NCBI GenBank assembly: GCA_034435435.1
Contig: DAOTXN010000082.1
Coordinates: 1 to 64,000 of the forward strand
Direction of reading: 5' to 3'
DNA: 64,000 bases
Source: DAOTXN01 sp034435435
Lineage (GTDB): Bacteria; Chloroflexota; Anaerolineae; S140-20
Shown: positions 42,070-52,100 of the stretch, piece by piece
How the letters are laid out: each line of letters begins with the position of its first letter
Position numbering within the stretch: the first letter of the stretch is position 1
Notes under the pieces: model-generated
Seen by the model: the letters and a program-made list of their open reading frames with translations, nothing else
Told to the model about the DNA's origin: nothing
Databases searched by the model: none
Translations under genes and position numbers: made by a program

Positions 42070-43653
42070 CTACGTACTCCTTTCCAAATCACGAATTTGC
42101 AAAGCCCCCCGGCGTTCGCGCCCACGCAGCACGGCTGCCGGGAACAACGCGCCTCCTGCGACCACCGCAGAGACGAGGAACGTTTCGCGCAACACCCGCG
42201 CCGTGATGCGGGTGAGCACATCCATGTAAGCTGGGTCGGTCAACGTCGGCAGTTCCACCCGACCAAGCACGTCAAAGCGGTGCAGGCCCCAGGCCGTCAG
42301 GGCCGACAACCCAATCGTCATGCCCATCAAGCGCAGCACGATCACCAGCGCCGACGCCACACCGCGTTGCTCGGCCCCGGCCGCGTCTACCACCGCTGTG
42401 GCTGTGGGCGCGATGACCAGCCCGAACCCGGCCCCGGCCAGCGCCAGGTGAACGGCCATGGGTGTGCGGCCTATGTCCACCTGCCAGAAAACACCCATCA
42501 ACAAAAATGCCCCGCCGATACAAGCCAGCCCCAGCAGCGTCGGTAAGCGATAGCCCACACGCCCGCACAGCCAGCCCCCCACCACCGACGCCGCCGCCAT
42601 GGCCACCGTCAGGGCCGACAGGATACGCCCGCTGTCCACCGCCGCCGACTCGATGGTTTTGCCCAAAATCACGTTGACGAAAATCGGCACGTCCACCATA
42701 GCGATGATGAGCACAAAGCCGGTGAAAAAGTTGACCAGGCAGGCCAGACTGAAATTGCGCAGCCGGAACATGGCCAGGTCCATCAACGGACGCACCCGAC
42801 TCTGCACCGCCCGACGCCGTTCGGCTCCGGCGAAAAGGCCAAAACCGACGATGCCTGCCAGGAAAAAGGGCCAGGCCTTGAGCCACGAGCCGCCCGTGTC
42901 CTGCGGCTGCTCAAAGTCGAAACTCGGCGCCGCGCCGCCCAGCCCGCCACCCAGTTGGGTCAGGCCGACGTTGACGGCCAGCAGCGCCAGTGTGAGCAAT
43001 CCTGCCCCCAACCAGTCGATGCGCCGACTTTGCGCTTGACCTTCGGCCGGTTGAGGCAGATCGCGCAGGGCATACCACGCCGCCGCAATCGCCAGCGCGC
43101 TCAGGGGCAGGTTCAGGTAGAATTGCCAGCGCCAATTCAGATAGCGCACCAGCATAGCCCCATACAACGGCCCCCAGATCCACCCGGCTGTATCCACTGC
43201 ACCCAAAATGCCCATCGCAAAGGGGCGGCGCTCCTGGCGAAAGACGTCGCCCACGACGGCAATCGAAACCGGCACCATCGCCCCGCCGCCGATGGCCGTG
43301 ATGGCCCGGGCGATCACCATCCAGGTCAGATTGGGCGCCCACACGACCAGCGCCGATCCGCCGGCAAAGATGAGCAAGCATCCCACAAAGACCCGCCGTC
43401 GTCCCAAAATGTCCGAGACGCGCCCCATGAATGGCATGGTCACGACGTAGGCAATGAGATAGGCATTGACGATCCAGGCCGCTTCATCCAGTTGGGTCTG
43501 TATTGAAATGTCAAGGTCCTTGAGCATCTGGACCAGCATGGTCGAGACGACGGTCAGGTCATCGGCGGCGATGAAAACGCCAAAGGCCACCGCCGCCAGG
43601 ACAAGATAAGGGTTCAAACGTGAGCGCGCTGCTACAGACTGTTGCGTTGTCAT
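42070..43653 (-). CDS. 14-helix MFS drug/lipid exporter (DHA2 type)
   Basis: This 527-residue protein has about 14 membrane helices and the DHA2 hallmarks: WIVNAYLIAYVVTMPFMGRVSDILGRRR (motif A with GRVSDILGRR) and an antiporter-type GAVDTAGWIWGPLYGAML. It should export hydrophobic compounds using the proton gradient. The gene directly before it encodes an LppX/LprAFG-type lipoprotein. That is the same order as the mycobacterial LprG-Rv1410c (P55) pair, where the lipoprotein and transporter move triacylglycerides and glycolipids to the envelope. A lipid substrate is therefore a fair guess. Confidence 0.88.
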   Translation of the reverse strand: MTTQQSVAARSRLNPYLVLAAVAFGVFIAADDLTVVSTMLVQMLKDLDISIQTQLDEAAWIVNAYLIAYVVTMPFMGRVSDILGRRRVFVGCLLIFAGGSALVVWAPNLTWMVIARAITAIGGGAMVPVSIAVVGDVFRQERRPFAMGILGAVDTAGWIWGPLYGAMLVRYLNWRWQFYLNLPLSALAIAAAWYALRDLPQPAEGQAQSRRIDWLGAGLLTLALLAVNVGLTQLGGGLGGAAPSFDFEQPQDTGGSWLKAWPFFLAGIVGFGLFAGAERRRAVQSRVRPLMDLAMFRLRNFSLACLVNFFTGFVLIIAMVDVPIFVNVILGKTIESAAVDSGRILSALTVAMAAASVVGGWLCGRVGYRLPTLLGLACIGGAFLLMGVFWQVDIGRTPMAVHLALAGAGFGLVIAPTATAVVDAAGAEQRGVASALVIVLRLMGMTIGLSALTAWGLHRFDVLGRVELPTLTDPAYMDVLTRITARVLRETFLVSAVVAGGALFPAAVLRGRERRGALQIRDLERST

Positions 43654-43668
43654 CGACCATGCCGATTG

Positions 43669-44406
43669 TTACGGTAGCGCAACCGGCGGCGCTTGAATCT
43701 CGACCGGCTGTCCCAGTTTTGAAAACGTCAAATCCCAGGTAGTGGGGTTGTCGGCGTCGGAATCCGTTTCGATGATGTACAGCCGTCTGACGTAGAAATC
43801 TTGCACACCCACCCATACCTCCAAGTCCACGTCGCCGCCGCCGATGAAGCCCAACGTCATGGCGCTGACCTGCTCTCCGTCCGCCCGCCCTGCCAGGTGG
43901 TAATGGGGTTGACCTTCTTGGGTTTCGCGCCCCACGAATCTCAGTTCGAGAATTCCTTTTTGGAGCAGCCCGCGAATGCCGATTTCGGGATCAAACAACA
44001 CCGCCAGATTAAACTGTCCCCATTCGGGGGGCAGCGGCTCCCAGTGGCCGGTGATAGGGTCGGTGGCGAATTGTTCCGCCCCCAGCACCACCATGCCGAT
44101 CTCGACCGGTGTAAAAGCGGTCACGATGCGCACGATGGCTCGCAACCGGTCGGGCCGCGCAAAATCGCCCTCGGCGCGTTTGAACGCCAGCAACCCGTCC
44201 GCGTCGATGTAGGCCAGCGCGCCGCTGCGCTCAATGATAAAATGTAACGACTCGACCGCCAACATCGCATCGGCGGCCTGAGACGCGATTTCCAGCGGCG
44301 GGATGGCGGGCGTGGGCGTGGCGACCGGCTCTGGCTCGCTACGACACGCGATCAGACCTGGCAAAAACAGTATGAACAAACCCAGCGCAATGACTCTTTG
44401 CAGCAC
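43669..44406 (-). CDS. LppX/LprAFG-like lipid-carrier lipoprotein
   Basis: This 245-residue lipoprotein has a lipobox (LPGLIAC, lipid Cys at residue 21) and then a single domain. Its pattern fits the LppX_LprAFG family, whose half-barrel carries lipids (SLHFIIERSGALAYID, TAFTPVEIGMVVLG, FDPEIGIRGLLQ). The gene is the first of a three-gene run, 15 bases before the MFS exporter. By analogy with mycobacterial LprG it would accept or carry lipid on the outer face. Family assignment is from pattern alone. Confidence 0.75.
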   Translation of the reverse strand: MLQRVIALGLFILFLPGLIACRSEPEPVATPTPAIPPLEIASQAADAMLAVESLHFIIERSGALAYIDADGLLAFKRAEGDFARPDRLRAIVRIVTAFTPVEIGMVVLGAEQFATDPITGHWEPLPPEWGQFNLAVLFDPEIGIRGLLQKGILELRFVGRETQEGQPHYHLAGRADGEQVSAMTLGFIGGGDVDLEVWVGVQDFYVRRLYIIETDSDADNPTTWDLTFSKLGQPVEIQAPPVALP

Positions 44407-44497
44407 GCATCACCTCATCGAGTGCGGCTATTGTACCATAACGCCACAGGGCTGCCAAGAACCCAGCCGACATGTGTCTGACCGAGGCCGGACACGG

Positions 44498-45037
44498 CTA
44501 TCGCAGTCGCTGAACCATCCAGCCAACTGCACCCAGCGCGGCATAGCCCAGCCCCAAAAAGACCAGCCCGAATTTGAGCGCGGCGCACCACAGGGCGATC
44601 TGCGGCCACGGCGCGCGTGCGGCTTCGAGCAGCATCACTAACAACGCGCCGTTCTCCACGGCGTCCAGCAGCGCCGCCAGCCACTGGCCCCAGGCCAGCC
44701 ACGTTCCCATCGCTGCCAGTCGCCGGGTCAAAACGCCTGCTGCCCACACACAAGCCAGTCCGATGGTCGTCGAATACAGGGGCATGAATACAAAGTCGAA
44801 GCCCAGGCTAAACCCGGCGTGCGGCAAAGCGGCGGGTGTCCACGACTGGATGATCGCTTGAGCAGTGGAACTGTCGCCTGCCAGCTCGAAAGATACAATG
44901 CCCTGCGGCGCGGCGTCGGTCTGCAGGGAGCGGCCCGTGGCTTGCATGATGACCATGACGCCCAGAGTCAAGGGAAAGAGTATCTCAAACCACAGCTTGC
45001 GCTTGTTCGCCGCGATTGTCTCAAAGGGATGGCGCAT
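44498..45037 (-). CDS. small four-helix membrane protein of unknown function
   Basis: This 179-residue protein has an N-terminal basic segment (ANKRKLWFE), a first helix at about 18-36, an exposed loop of about 40 residues and three further helices. Conserved-looking acidic residues occur in the third helix region (LLDAVENGALL). I do not recognise the family. It is separated from its neighbours by about 90 bases on one side and a terminator on the other, so it may be a single gene. Confidence 0.7.
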   Translation of the reverse strand: MRHPFETIAANKRKLWFEILFPLTLGVMVIMQATGRSLQTDAAPQGIVSFELAGDSSTAQAIIQSWTPAALPHAGFSLGFDFVFMPLYSTTIGLACVWAAGVLTRRLAAMGTWLAWGQWLAALLDAVENGALLVMLLEAARAPWPQIALWCAALKFGLVFLGLGYAALGAVGWMVQRLR

Positions 45038-45130
45038 GTCTGTTGTCTCCTGTTGTGTATACGCACGCTTTACGCGCGAGGTTGCATCAGCCCACCCTCC
45101 CGCAGGTTATTAACCTGCGAGAGGGTGAGA

Positions 45131-45164
45131 AAAAACGAGGGGGTCGTCGGCGACAACCCCCTCG
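45131..45164 (-). terminator. intrinsic terminator of the C25-like peptidase operon
   Basis: A stem of CGAGGGGGT (45136-45144) with ACCCCCTCG (45156-45164), extended inwards by GTCG/CGAC across one mismatch, is followed on the minus strand by TTTTTTCTC. It lies about 25 bases after the peptidase stop at 45190. Confidence 0.8.
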
Positions 45165-45189
45165 CCATTCCGCCGGCTATATGCGAAGG

Positions 45190-48100
45190 CTAACGCAGCA
45201 CGAGCGGCAAAAAGAGAGTGCCTTCCGCGCCGCTAAAAGTCTGACCTTTGTTGGCGCTGTACGCGACGTTGCCCGCGCCGTCCACAGCCTGCGCCACAAA
45301 GGTCAACTGCTCCGGCAGGACGCCGGCGGGCAGGTCGAAGACGATGCGCCATGTGTCGCCGCTGTCGTGGGGCACAGCCAGGCTGCTCCAGTGCACGTCG
45401 TCCAGGCTGTAGGCCAGCCAGACTTCGGCCACCCCCGACACGCTCCCGACGCCGGGGTCAGGATCGATCACTTCCAGGGTGATCTCCACCTGCTCGAAAC
45501 CGGGGATGGCTTCTACGCTCTGAATGACCGGGGCCTGGGTGTCGAGCGCGCCGGGGGCGTCGTAGTAGATGCGCAAGTTGACTTGGTCAAAAGTGCGCAA
45601 TGTGCCCAGGCCGCCGCCGGTAGACTGGTACTGAGCCGGATACAGCACGAGCTGGCCCTGGTTGCCGCCGTCGCCGATGTGGCTGCCCAGGCGGTTGATT
45701 TTGGCCGGTTGGGTGGGGAACCACTGCGTAAAGTCGTAATCCGGCTCGGTTTCGATGTACACCTCGTCGGTGACGATGCGCGTGACGATGGGATCAAAAG
45801 TGTAATCGGTGGTTGTTCCACCCAGAATGACAACGCCGCGCGGCGTGTTGCTGCTCCCTTGGGCGACGTCAAAACTCAGCGTAGGCAACTGGGGCCGCCC
45901 AAAGCTGATCTCTTGCCGGACCGTGACGCTGACCGGTTGGAGGGGCTGGGTTGTAAAATCGTCTTGCACGCCGCCCACCGTTACGTCCACTTGCTGCCCG
46001 TTAAACCCTGGCTGGATGTCGTAGCTGAGGGTCAAGGTGACGTTGCGTGTGTCCACTGCGGTTATCGCGCCGACCTGGCGAGTGGATTGCGGCAACGGCT
46101 GGCTCTGTTGTCCAAAACCGACGCTCACATTCCAATGGGGCAGGCCATATAGAGTGGATTCCATCACCACTTTCATATCGTATACGTCGAAGGAGCTGGG
46201 GGCGGCAGTGGCCAGATAGTCTTGCTTGGCTTGCATCAGCGCCACACCCACCTGGTTGGGCCAGGTCAGCACCCCAGCAGCCAGGTGTTGGGCCATGCGC
46301 AGCATCAGGTCTTCCGAGTAGGAAATGCCCGAACCGTCGCCGATGCCAAAGCCGGTGTTGCCGACCCAGATAGCGCCTTCGTTCAGCATGGCCTGGGCAA
46401 AGTCGAGCGGCAGGCTAAAGCTGCTGTCGTGGGCGCTAAAGCCCGAATGGCAGCCCACGCTGAACCCGAACACCGCCCACCACCAGATGTTGTTCTGAAT
46501 CTGGCTGGCGAGAAAAGTTCCGCCCGATTTGTCGGCTGGAATGGCCTGCCAGTGATCAAAGTGCGCGTTGACCGATTGCAGCTCGTAGGTGTTGCTGATC
46601 CACACCTGCGTCAGGTCGGCGGCGGTCCAAGCGTCGCTGATGAGCGGCTGCACGAGCATATAGGTGGAGGTGGCGCCCAGCGTGTTAGAGATAGCGATGG
46701 CCTGATCGGTGAGAAAGTCATAGCCGGTGACCAGGGTCTCGTAGGGATACAGGCTGCCATAGTAGGTTATGTAGGCATTGAGAGCGGCGGCAATCTCGTC
46801 CGGGTTTTCGACCAGCCGCCCGATGGCATAGTCGGGGATGCACAGCCGGCCGCCGGGCCATTCCAGCGGGTCGGGGTCGGCGTAGCAGTTGTCGGTCAGA
46901 TAAAAGCGTCCGTCCAGCGCGGCGTAGGCCGATGTGCCAGGCAGCGCGCCGGAATAGTCCCGATACAACAGCTCGTTGCCGATCTGGGTCTGGTCGGGCA
47001 TGCGCTGGAAGGGGAGGATGTGGTCGTCGCCGATGAGCGTGATGAACTGGGTGTTGGTATAGACCGCCAGGGCGTCCGAGATCACGTCTTGAATCACCAG
47101 GCCGACGTTGTTGGCCAGATAGGGATTGGTGGGGTCGGCGTCCCAGGCGGCGTAGGCATCGTTCACGATGGCTGTGCTGACCGGATCCAGATTCGACAGG
47201 TCGATCACCGTGCCCTGAATTTCGAACCAGTTGAGGATGTTGTTTAGTACGCTGGTGATGATGGCCGAGGCTCCTACGTCATAGGTCGCGTCTATGCGGT
47301 CCCAGTTGGCGACGAACAGCGTCTTGATGTTGGGATCGGGCGTGGGGGCATAATCCGGCAACTGCAGCGGCGCGGCCGACCAGGCTTTGGATTCATCCAC
47401 CTCGATCTCAACGGTATACGTGTCGGCGTCGCTAAACGCGCCGTTGTAGCCAAAGACCATGATGCGCTGCGGCCCGGTGTCGAACCACACGCGATGGCTG
47501 GCCTGTTCCGCGCCGGGGCCGGGGTGTGCGCCGATGGACACCAGGTCGGCGATAGACACCAGGTCGGCGATAGACACCAGGTCAGCGATAGACACCAGGT
47601 CAGCGATAGACACCAGGTCGGCGATAGATACCAGGTCGGCGGCGACTTCCAGCTCGGCCAGTGTGGGCGGATCGGGGTCGATGGGCGCAAACAGCACCAG
47701 GTCCAGGTCCACGCCCGGCGGCGGGGTGAGGGTGACGGTGTATGCCGTGCCGGGCATGGGGACGGTAAAGCTGTACCAGTCTACGTCGGTTGCATCGCGC
47801 ACGTAGGACTGGGCGCTGCCGTAACCGTCAGAGATTTGAATCGGAACCGCGGTCTGCCAGGCGTCGTCGCCCGGCTCTTGCGGGTCTACGTTGATGACCA
47901 CTTCGTCAGAATAGGCCTGCAGCGTGCCGTCGGTGGCGTAGGCGCGCGCGTAATACCAGGAGGGGACGGCGGTGAACTGGGGATCCAAGAAGTCGGTGTG
48001 CGGGCCAGAGCCGCTCATGGGTGAAGACTGGTAAGGATAGGGCCAACTGTAGGGATCGGCGTGCGAGACGGTATCCCACGCCAGGTAAGTGTTAGTAACA

Positions 48101-49113
48101 GCGCCAAAGTCAAAAGCCTGCCAGGTGAGGCTGGGCGACTGGCCCGAAGCGACGATGCTCGGCCAGGCGAGGATTTCGGCGCGACCGGTCGGTCCGCTCT
48201 GCAAAGCCAGCCAGCCCAGCTCGCCCGCGATGCCAGGTACACTGCTGCCCAGCAAACCGACCAGCGTGGTCGCGCCGGTGTTACGGTCTGCAACACGCAG
48301 CTCCCCTTGCGAGGTGGTATTGTTATAGGCCGCCAGGTAGAGCTGGCCGGTGGCATGGTCAAAGTCCATCCCTTGAGCATAGTTGGCGTCAAACCCCAGT
48401 GGGCCTACAACGACGCCCGCGCCGCTGCTTTTGTCAATTCTGATCAGTGAATCGTTTACAATATCGTGACCATACATCTGGCCTATGTTGTCTATGGCAA
48501 TGGCAATGATAGCCGGTGAGTTGGTGATGGGGCCAATACGGGTGGCGACGCCTGTAGAAGTATTGACCGTGTACAAGGATGAATTGTAAATGTCGGTGCT
48601 GCTGGCGTAGACGATGCCGGTGGTCGGGTCTGTCGCCATGCCGGTAAAGACCTCATAATTAAAAGGGGTGATAGGACCGATAGGAGTCTGTATGCCGTTG
48701 GCAGGATTGATCGAGACCCACATGCCGGTGGTGTAATTGATCGCATAGAGCACGTCATCGTTGCCAAAATCGCCGGCCCAAATTTTATCAGTAATGGTTC
48801 CCAAGTTGTTCAATACTTCGGGCACGTCTAGGTCCAGGTTGGTAAAAAAGTCATAGTTGCTTTCGGTAGCGTAAGCGACGCTGCCAAGAAGCTGTAAAGG
48901 TTGGCTGGAAACAGTTTCGTTCAGGTAGACATCGGACCTGGACACCGGAGCGGGACCAATCGAGGGGGCCGGAGGGTCCCCTTGAGGACTTGGAACCGCG
49001 CCCAGTGGATACGCCGCGGCCGGCGCGGCGAAAAGCCCGTTCCCAAAACTGGCAACGATAGCGACGAGTAATATGAGCGTGACAGCGCTTTTAAGGTTAC
49101 TTTTTTCCCTCAT
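45190..49113 (-). CDS. large secreted clan CD (C25-like) cysteine peptidase
   Basis: This 1307-residue protein has a signal peptide (about 1-34). A propeller-like first part (about 60-330) and a PPC-type beta domain (about 405-580) follow. The PPC-type domain is interrupted by six LVSIAD repeats. A caspase-fold domain like gingipain C25 spans about 590-960, with His851 in NAHFD and Cys888 in FSVGCHSG as the likely dyad. Beta domains complete the chain, which ends in GTLFLPLVLR, like other secreted proteins here. ATG 49113 is chosen because AGGAG lies 6 bases upstream; the frame is open to 49155. It is 48 bases after a cyclase/ATPase/TPR gene. Substrate unknown. Confidence 0.8.
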   Translation of the reverse strand: MREKSNLKSAVTLILLVAIVASFGNGLFAAPAAAYPLGAVPSPQGDPPAPSIGPAPVSRSDVYLNETVSSQPLQLLGSVAYATESNYDFFTNLDLDVPEVLNNLGTITDKIWAGDFGNDDVLYAINYTTGMWVSINPANGIQTPIGPITPFNYEVFTGMATDPTTGIVYASSTDIYNSSLYTVNTSTGVATRIGPITNSPAIIAIAIDNIGQMYGHDIVNDSLIRIDKSSGAGVVVGPLGFDANYAQGMDFDHATGQLYLAAYNNTTSQGELRVADRNTGATTLVGLLGSSVPGIAGELGWLALQSGPTGRAEILAWPSIVASGQSPSLTWQAFDFGAVTNTYLAWDTVSHADPYSWPYPYQSSPMSGSGPHTDFLDPQFTAVPSWYYARAYATDGTLQAYSDEVVINVDPQEPGDDAWQTAVPIQISDGYGSAQSYVRDATDVDWYSFTVPMPGTAYTVTLTPPPGVDLDLVLFAPIDPDPPTLAELEVAADLVSIADLVSIADLVSIADLVSIADLVSIADLVSIGAHPGPGAEQASHRVWFDTGPQRIMVFGYNGAFSDADTYTVEIEVDESKAWSAAPLQLPDYAPTPDPNIKTLFVANWDRIDATYDVGASAIITSVLNNILNWFEIQGTVIDLSNLDPVSTAIVNDAYAAWDADPTNPYLANNVGLVIQDVISDALAVYTNTQFITLIGDDHILPFQRMPDQTQIGNELLYRDYSGALPGTSAYAALDGRFYLTDNCYADPDPLEWPGGRLCIPDYAIGRLVENPDEIAAALNAYITYYGSLYPYETLVTGYDFLTDQAIAISNTLGATSTYMLVQPLISDAWTAADLTQVWISNTYELQSVNAHFDHWQAIPADKSGGTFLASQIQNNIWWWAVFGFSVGCHSGFSAHDSSFSLPLDFAQAMLNEGAIWVGNTGFGIGDGSGISYSEDLMLRMAQHLAAGVLTWPNQVGVALMQAKQDYLATAAPSSFDVYDMKVVMESTLYGLPHWNVSVGFGQQSQPLPQSTRQVGAITAVDTRNVTLTLSYDIQPGFNGQQVDVTVGGVQDDFTTQPLQPVSVTVRQEISFGRPQLPTLSFDVAQGSSNTPRGVVILGGTTTDYTFDPIVTRIVTDEVYIETEPDYDFTQWFPTQPAKINRLGSHIGDGGNQGQLVLYPAQYQSTGGGLGTLRTFDQVNLRIYYDAPGALDTQAPVIQSVEAIPGFEQVEITLEVIDPDPGVGSVSGVAEVWLAYSLDDVHWSSLAVPHDSGDTWRIVFDLPAGVLPEQLTFVAQAVDGAGNVAYSANKGQTFSGAEGTLFLPLVLR
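47533..47640 (-). repeat. six tandem 18-bp units coding for LVSIAD
   Basis: Six in-frame copies of an 18-base unit (plus-strand core GACACCAGGTCGGCGATA) occupy 47533-47640, with only a few base changes between copies. They encode the hexapeptide Leu-Val-Ser-Ile-Ala-Asp repeated within the PPC-type domain of the C25-like peptidase. Since the unit is a multiple of three, copy number can change without a frameshift. This is not a CRISPR: there are no spacers. Confidence 0.9.
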
Positions 49114-49161
49114 TTTCATCTCCTGTTCCCCCCATCCTATGCTGCGCATGAACACAGAATA

Positions 49162-52100
49162 TCAAGTCGAAAACGATCTCAACGCACTCTCCACCAGAGC
49201 CAGGTCGCGTTCGGCCCCCAGCTCGGCAAAAAGGGCCCGCGCTCTTTCCAAAAGCTCTTGTCCCTCCTTTCCCGAGTCTGGCCAGGCCATTTGCACCTGC
49301 GCCAGCTCAAAACAGGTCTTGGCCGTCTGATAATTGCTTTTGAGGTCTTGAAAACGAGCCAGACTGGCCCGCAGGTGTTCGATTGCCTGGTCTGGCTGGG
49401 CCATGGCCGCATACACCCTGCCCAAAACGCGCAAAGCGCCGCCTTCTTCAGCCCGGTCTTTGAGCTCCAGGGCCAGATGATACGCACTTTGAGCCAGAGC
49501 CAACGCTTCGGCCAGTTGCTGTCGCTCCAGGTGAAGCGTGGCCTGCCAGTGGAAAATCTCGGGTAAAAAGCCCCGCGCGCCGATCTCTTGGGCCAGCCGC
49601 TGCGCTTCGTCCAAATGCGCTTTTCCGGCCCGCAGATCGCCTTGTGTGACAGCCGCTTTGCCCAGGTTGATGCGCGCCACGGTGACCCCGGCCAACAAGC
49701 CGATGGGTTCCCATACGGAAATGGCGCGCTGGTAGGCCTCGGTAGCCTGGGTCAGTTTGCCCTGGTCGAGATAGACGTTGCCTGTACCGTTAGCAAACTG
49801 CCCGATACTAAAGCCGTCGTTCATCATCTCGCTCAGGCGCAAGCCTTCTTGAAAGTGTTCCAAAGCTTTTGTCCACCGATCAGCTTTACGAGAGATGATG
49901 CCTACGTTGTTATGCCCTTTGACGCTGCCGGCCAGATCGCCGGCCGCCTCGTAGGCTTCCAGGCAACGCTGGCCATAGGTAAGGGCGCGATCCAGATCGC
50001 CCCAGTCGGAGTAGATGACGGCCATAATTAAATAGGCGTTGGCGATTTCGCTTTGATCTCCCAGCCGTTCGGCAATTTCCAGGGCGCGCTGGCGCCACTC
50101 CAGGGCTTTTTCACGCTCACCCTGACGATAGAACACCCCTCCGCCGAAATTGTAGATGCGGGCTCGCTCGATCACATCGCGCTCGCCCAGCACCTTTAGC
50201 CCGTTCTCCAGCCATTCCAGGGCTTGTGCAAAGTCGGCCTTGCGCTCGTACACCTCGGCCGTTTTGCGACAAAACTTGGCCCTCATCTCGGATGGGCTGT
50301 CTCGCGTCAAGAGATTACGCGCAGCGGTAAAGGTCTCCAGCGCTTCGTCGTAGCGTCCTTCCAGCACCAACACGTCGCCCAATCGCTCGTGAACGTCTCC
50401 CAGAGCCCCCACAAGCTCGGTCGGCTCAAAGGCAGCCAGCATGTCGGGTAGCTCGTGTTCGGCCAGAGCGAGCGCCTGCCGGAAATAAGCTATGGCATTC
50501 TTGTTGGCAAACAAGCCCTGGGACCGTTCGCCCGCGCGCCGCTGAAAGCGAAAGGCCTGCGCCCATTCTTCCGCTTCGAGGTAATGATGGGCCAACGAAG
50601 TGACATATTCGTCTAGCCGGTCGGTGTAGAGCGTCTCGATACCCTGGGCGATAAAGCGGTGCAGCTCGCGCCGGCGGGCATACAGCAGGCTATCATAGGC
50701 CACCTCGCGGGTCAGGGCGTGGCGAAAGTGATACTCGAACGCCTCCAATTCGGATTCGAGGGCTTCCAGTAATCCATCGGCCACCAGCCGGTGCAAGCGA
50801 TCAGACAACTCGACCGGGTAAGGGTCTACTCGCTCCAACAAAGGTTGGGCGAAACGGGGCTGGCTGGCCGCTGCCACCGAAGCCTCTTGCAGCACGTCAC
50901 GACAGCGGGCCTCCAGCCGGTCCAGCCGGGCCAACACGATGCCTTCGATAGTGTCGGGTATGGTCGTGACGGCCAATTGTTCACTCGCCAGACGCCAACG
51001 TCCGTTTTCTCCCACGACGGATCCTGTCTCACGCAAGGATTTGACAAATTCCTCGGTAAAAAAGGGGTTGCCCTGCGCCCTGGACCACACCATTTCGGCC
51101 AGACCTGCGTCCAGCTCTTCGGCTGCCAATAGCTCGGCCACGAACTGGGCGCTTTCGGCCGGCGTAAACTCGACCACCTGAATAGTTTGCGCAAAAGGCA
51201 AGTCTGCCCACGGCGTGGCAAAGGGCACGTCGGGGCGATAGCACAACACCAACATCAAAGGCGCCCGGGTCAGGCTACGAGCCAGCCGTTCCAGCAACGC
51301 CAGAGACGATTCGTCGCTCCATTGCAGATCATCCACAACCAGGACCAGTGGGCGACGCCCTGCTTCGCTGTGCAAAGCAGCCTCGATCACGTCGTAAAGC
51401 CGGTCGTGGCGCTGTTCGGGCGTCAGGGCCGCCGTGACGGGGTTGTCGGCGATGGGTAGCGCCAAAAGATTACCCAACAGCGGAAGAAAACGGTCCAATT
51501 CTGGCACGCGCTCGGTCAGCCACTCGGTGAGCCGCTGGATGTCTTCGGTGGAATCTCCGCTCAGCCCCAACAGACGGCGCAGCAAATCGATGATGGGTGC
51601 ATAAGGCTCTTGGGCATACGAAGGCAATTCGGTAACAAAGCAGACCGATCCTGGTTGCTGTTCGAGTTCTGGCGACAAAGTTTGATCTTGAAAAGCTTCT
51701 ACCAGCCGCGTCTTGCCAGCGCCGGCCTCACCCGTTACGACCACGACTTGCCCGTGACCGGCGATCACACGCTCGATGGCTTGGCGCATCACATGCAATT
51801 GCTCTGCCCGTCCCACAAAGGGACGTTGCTCACGCCGCAAGGCCGTGCGCTCTGGCTCGGTCAGCGGTCGCAGCGGGCTGGAGATCGGGATAGAATCGGC
51901 TTTGCCTTTGACGCGAATGGGTGGCAGGTCTTCTAGCAGGAACTTGTCGGCCGCCCAGCGCCGCACCGTCGGGCTGATGAGCACCTGTCCCTCTTGGGCC
52001 GCCGCCATAAGCCGCGCCGCCAGATTCACTGTGTCGCCCATCACAGTGTATTCACGCCGGCTGCCCTCGCGCTCAGAGCCGACGTTACCGGCAAAGACGT

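Noticed and set aside
47533..47640. Short regular repeats resembling a CRISPR array
   Set aside because: The units are 18 bases, directly adjacent with no spacers, and in frame within a peptidase gene.
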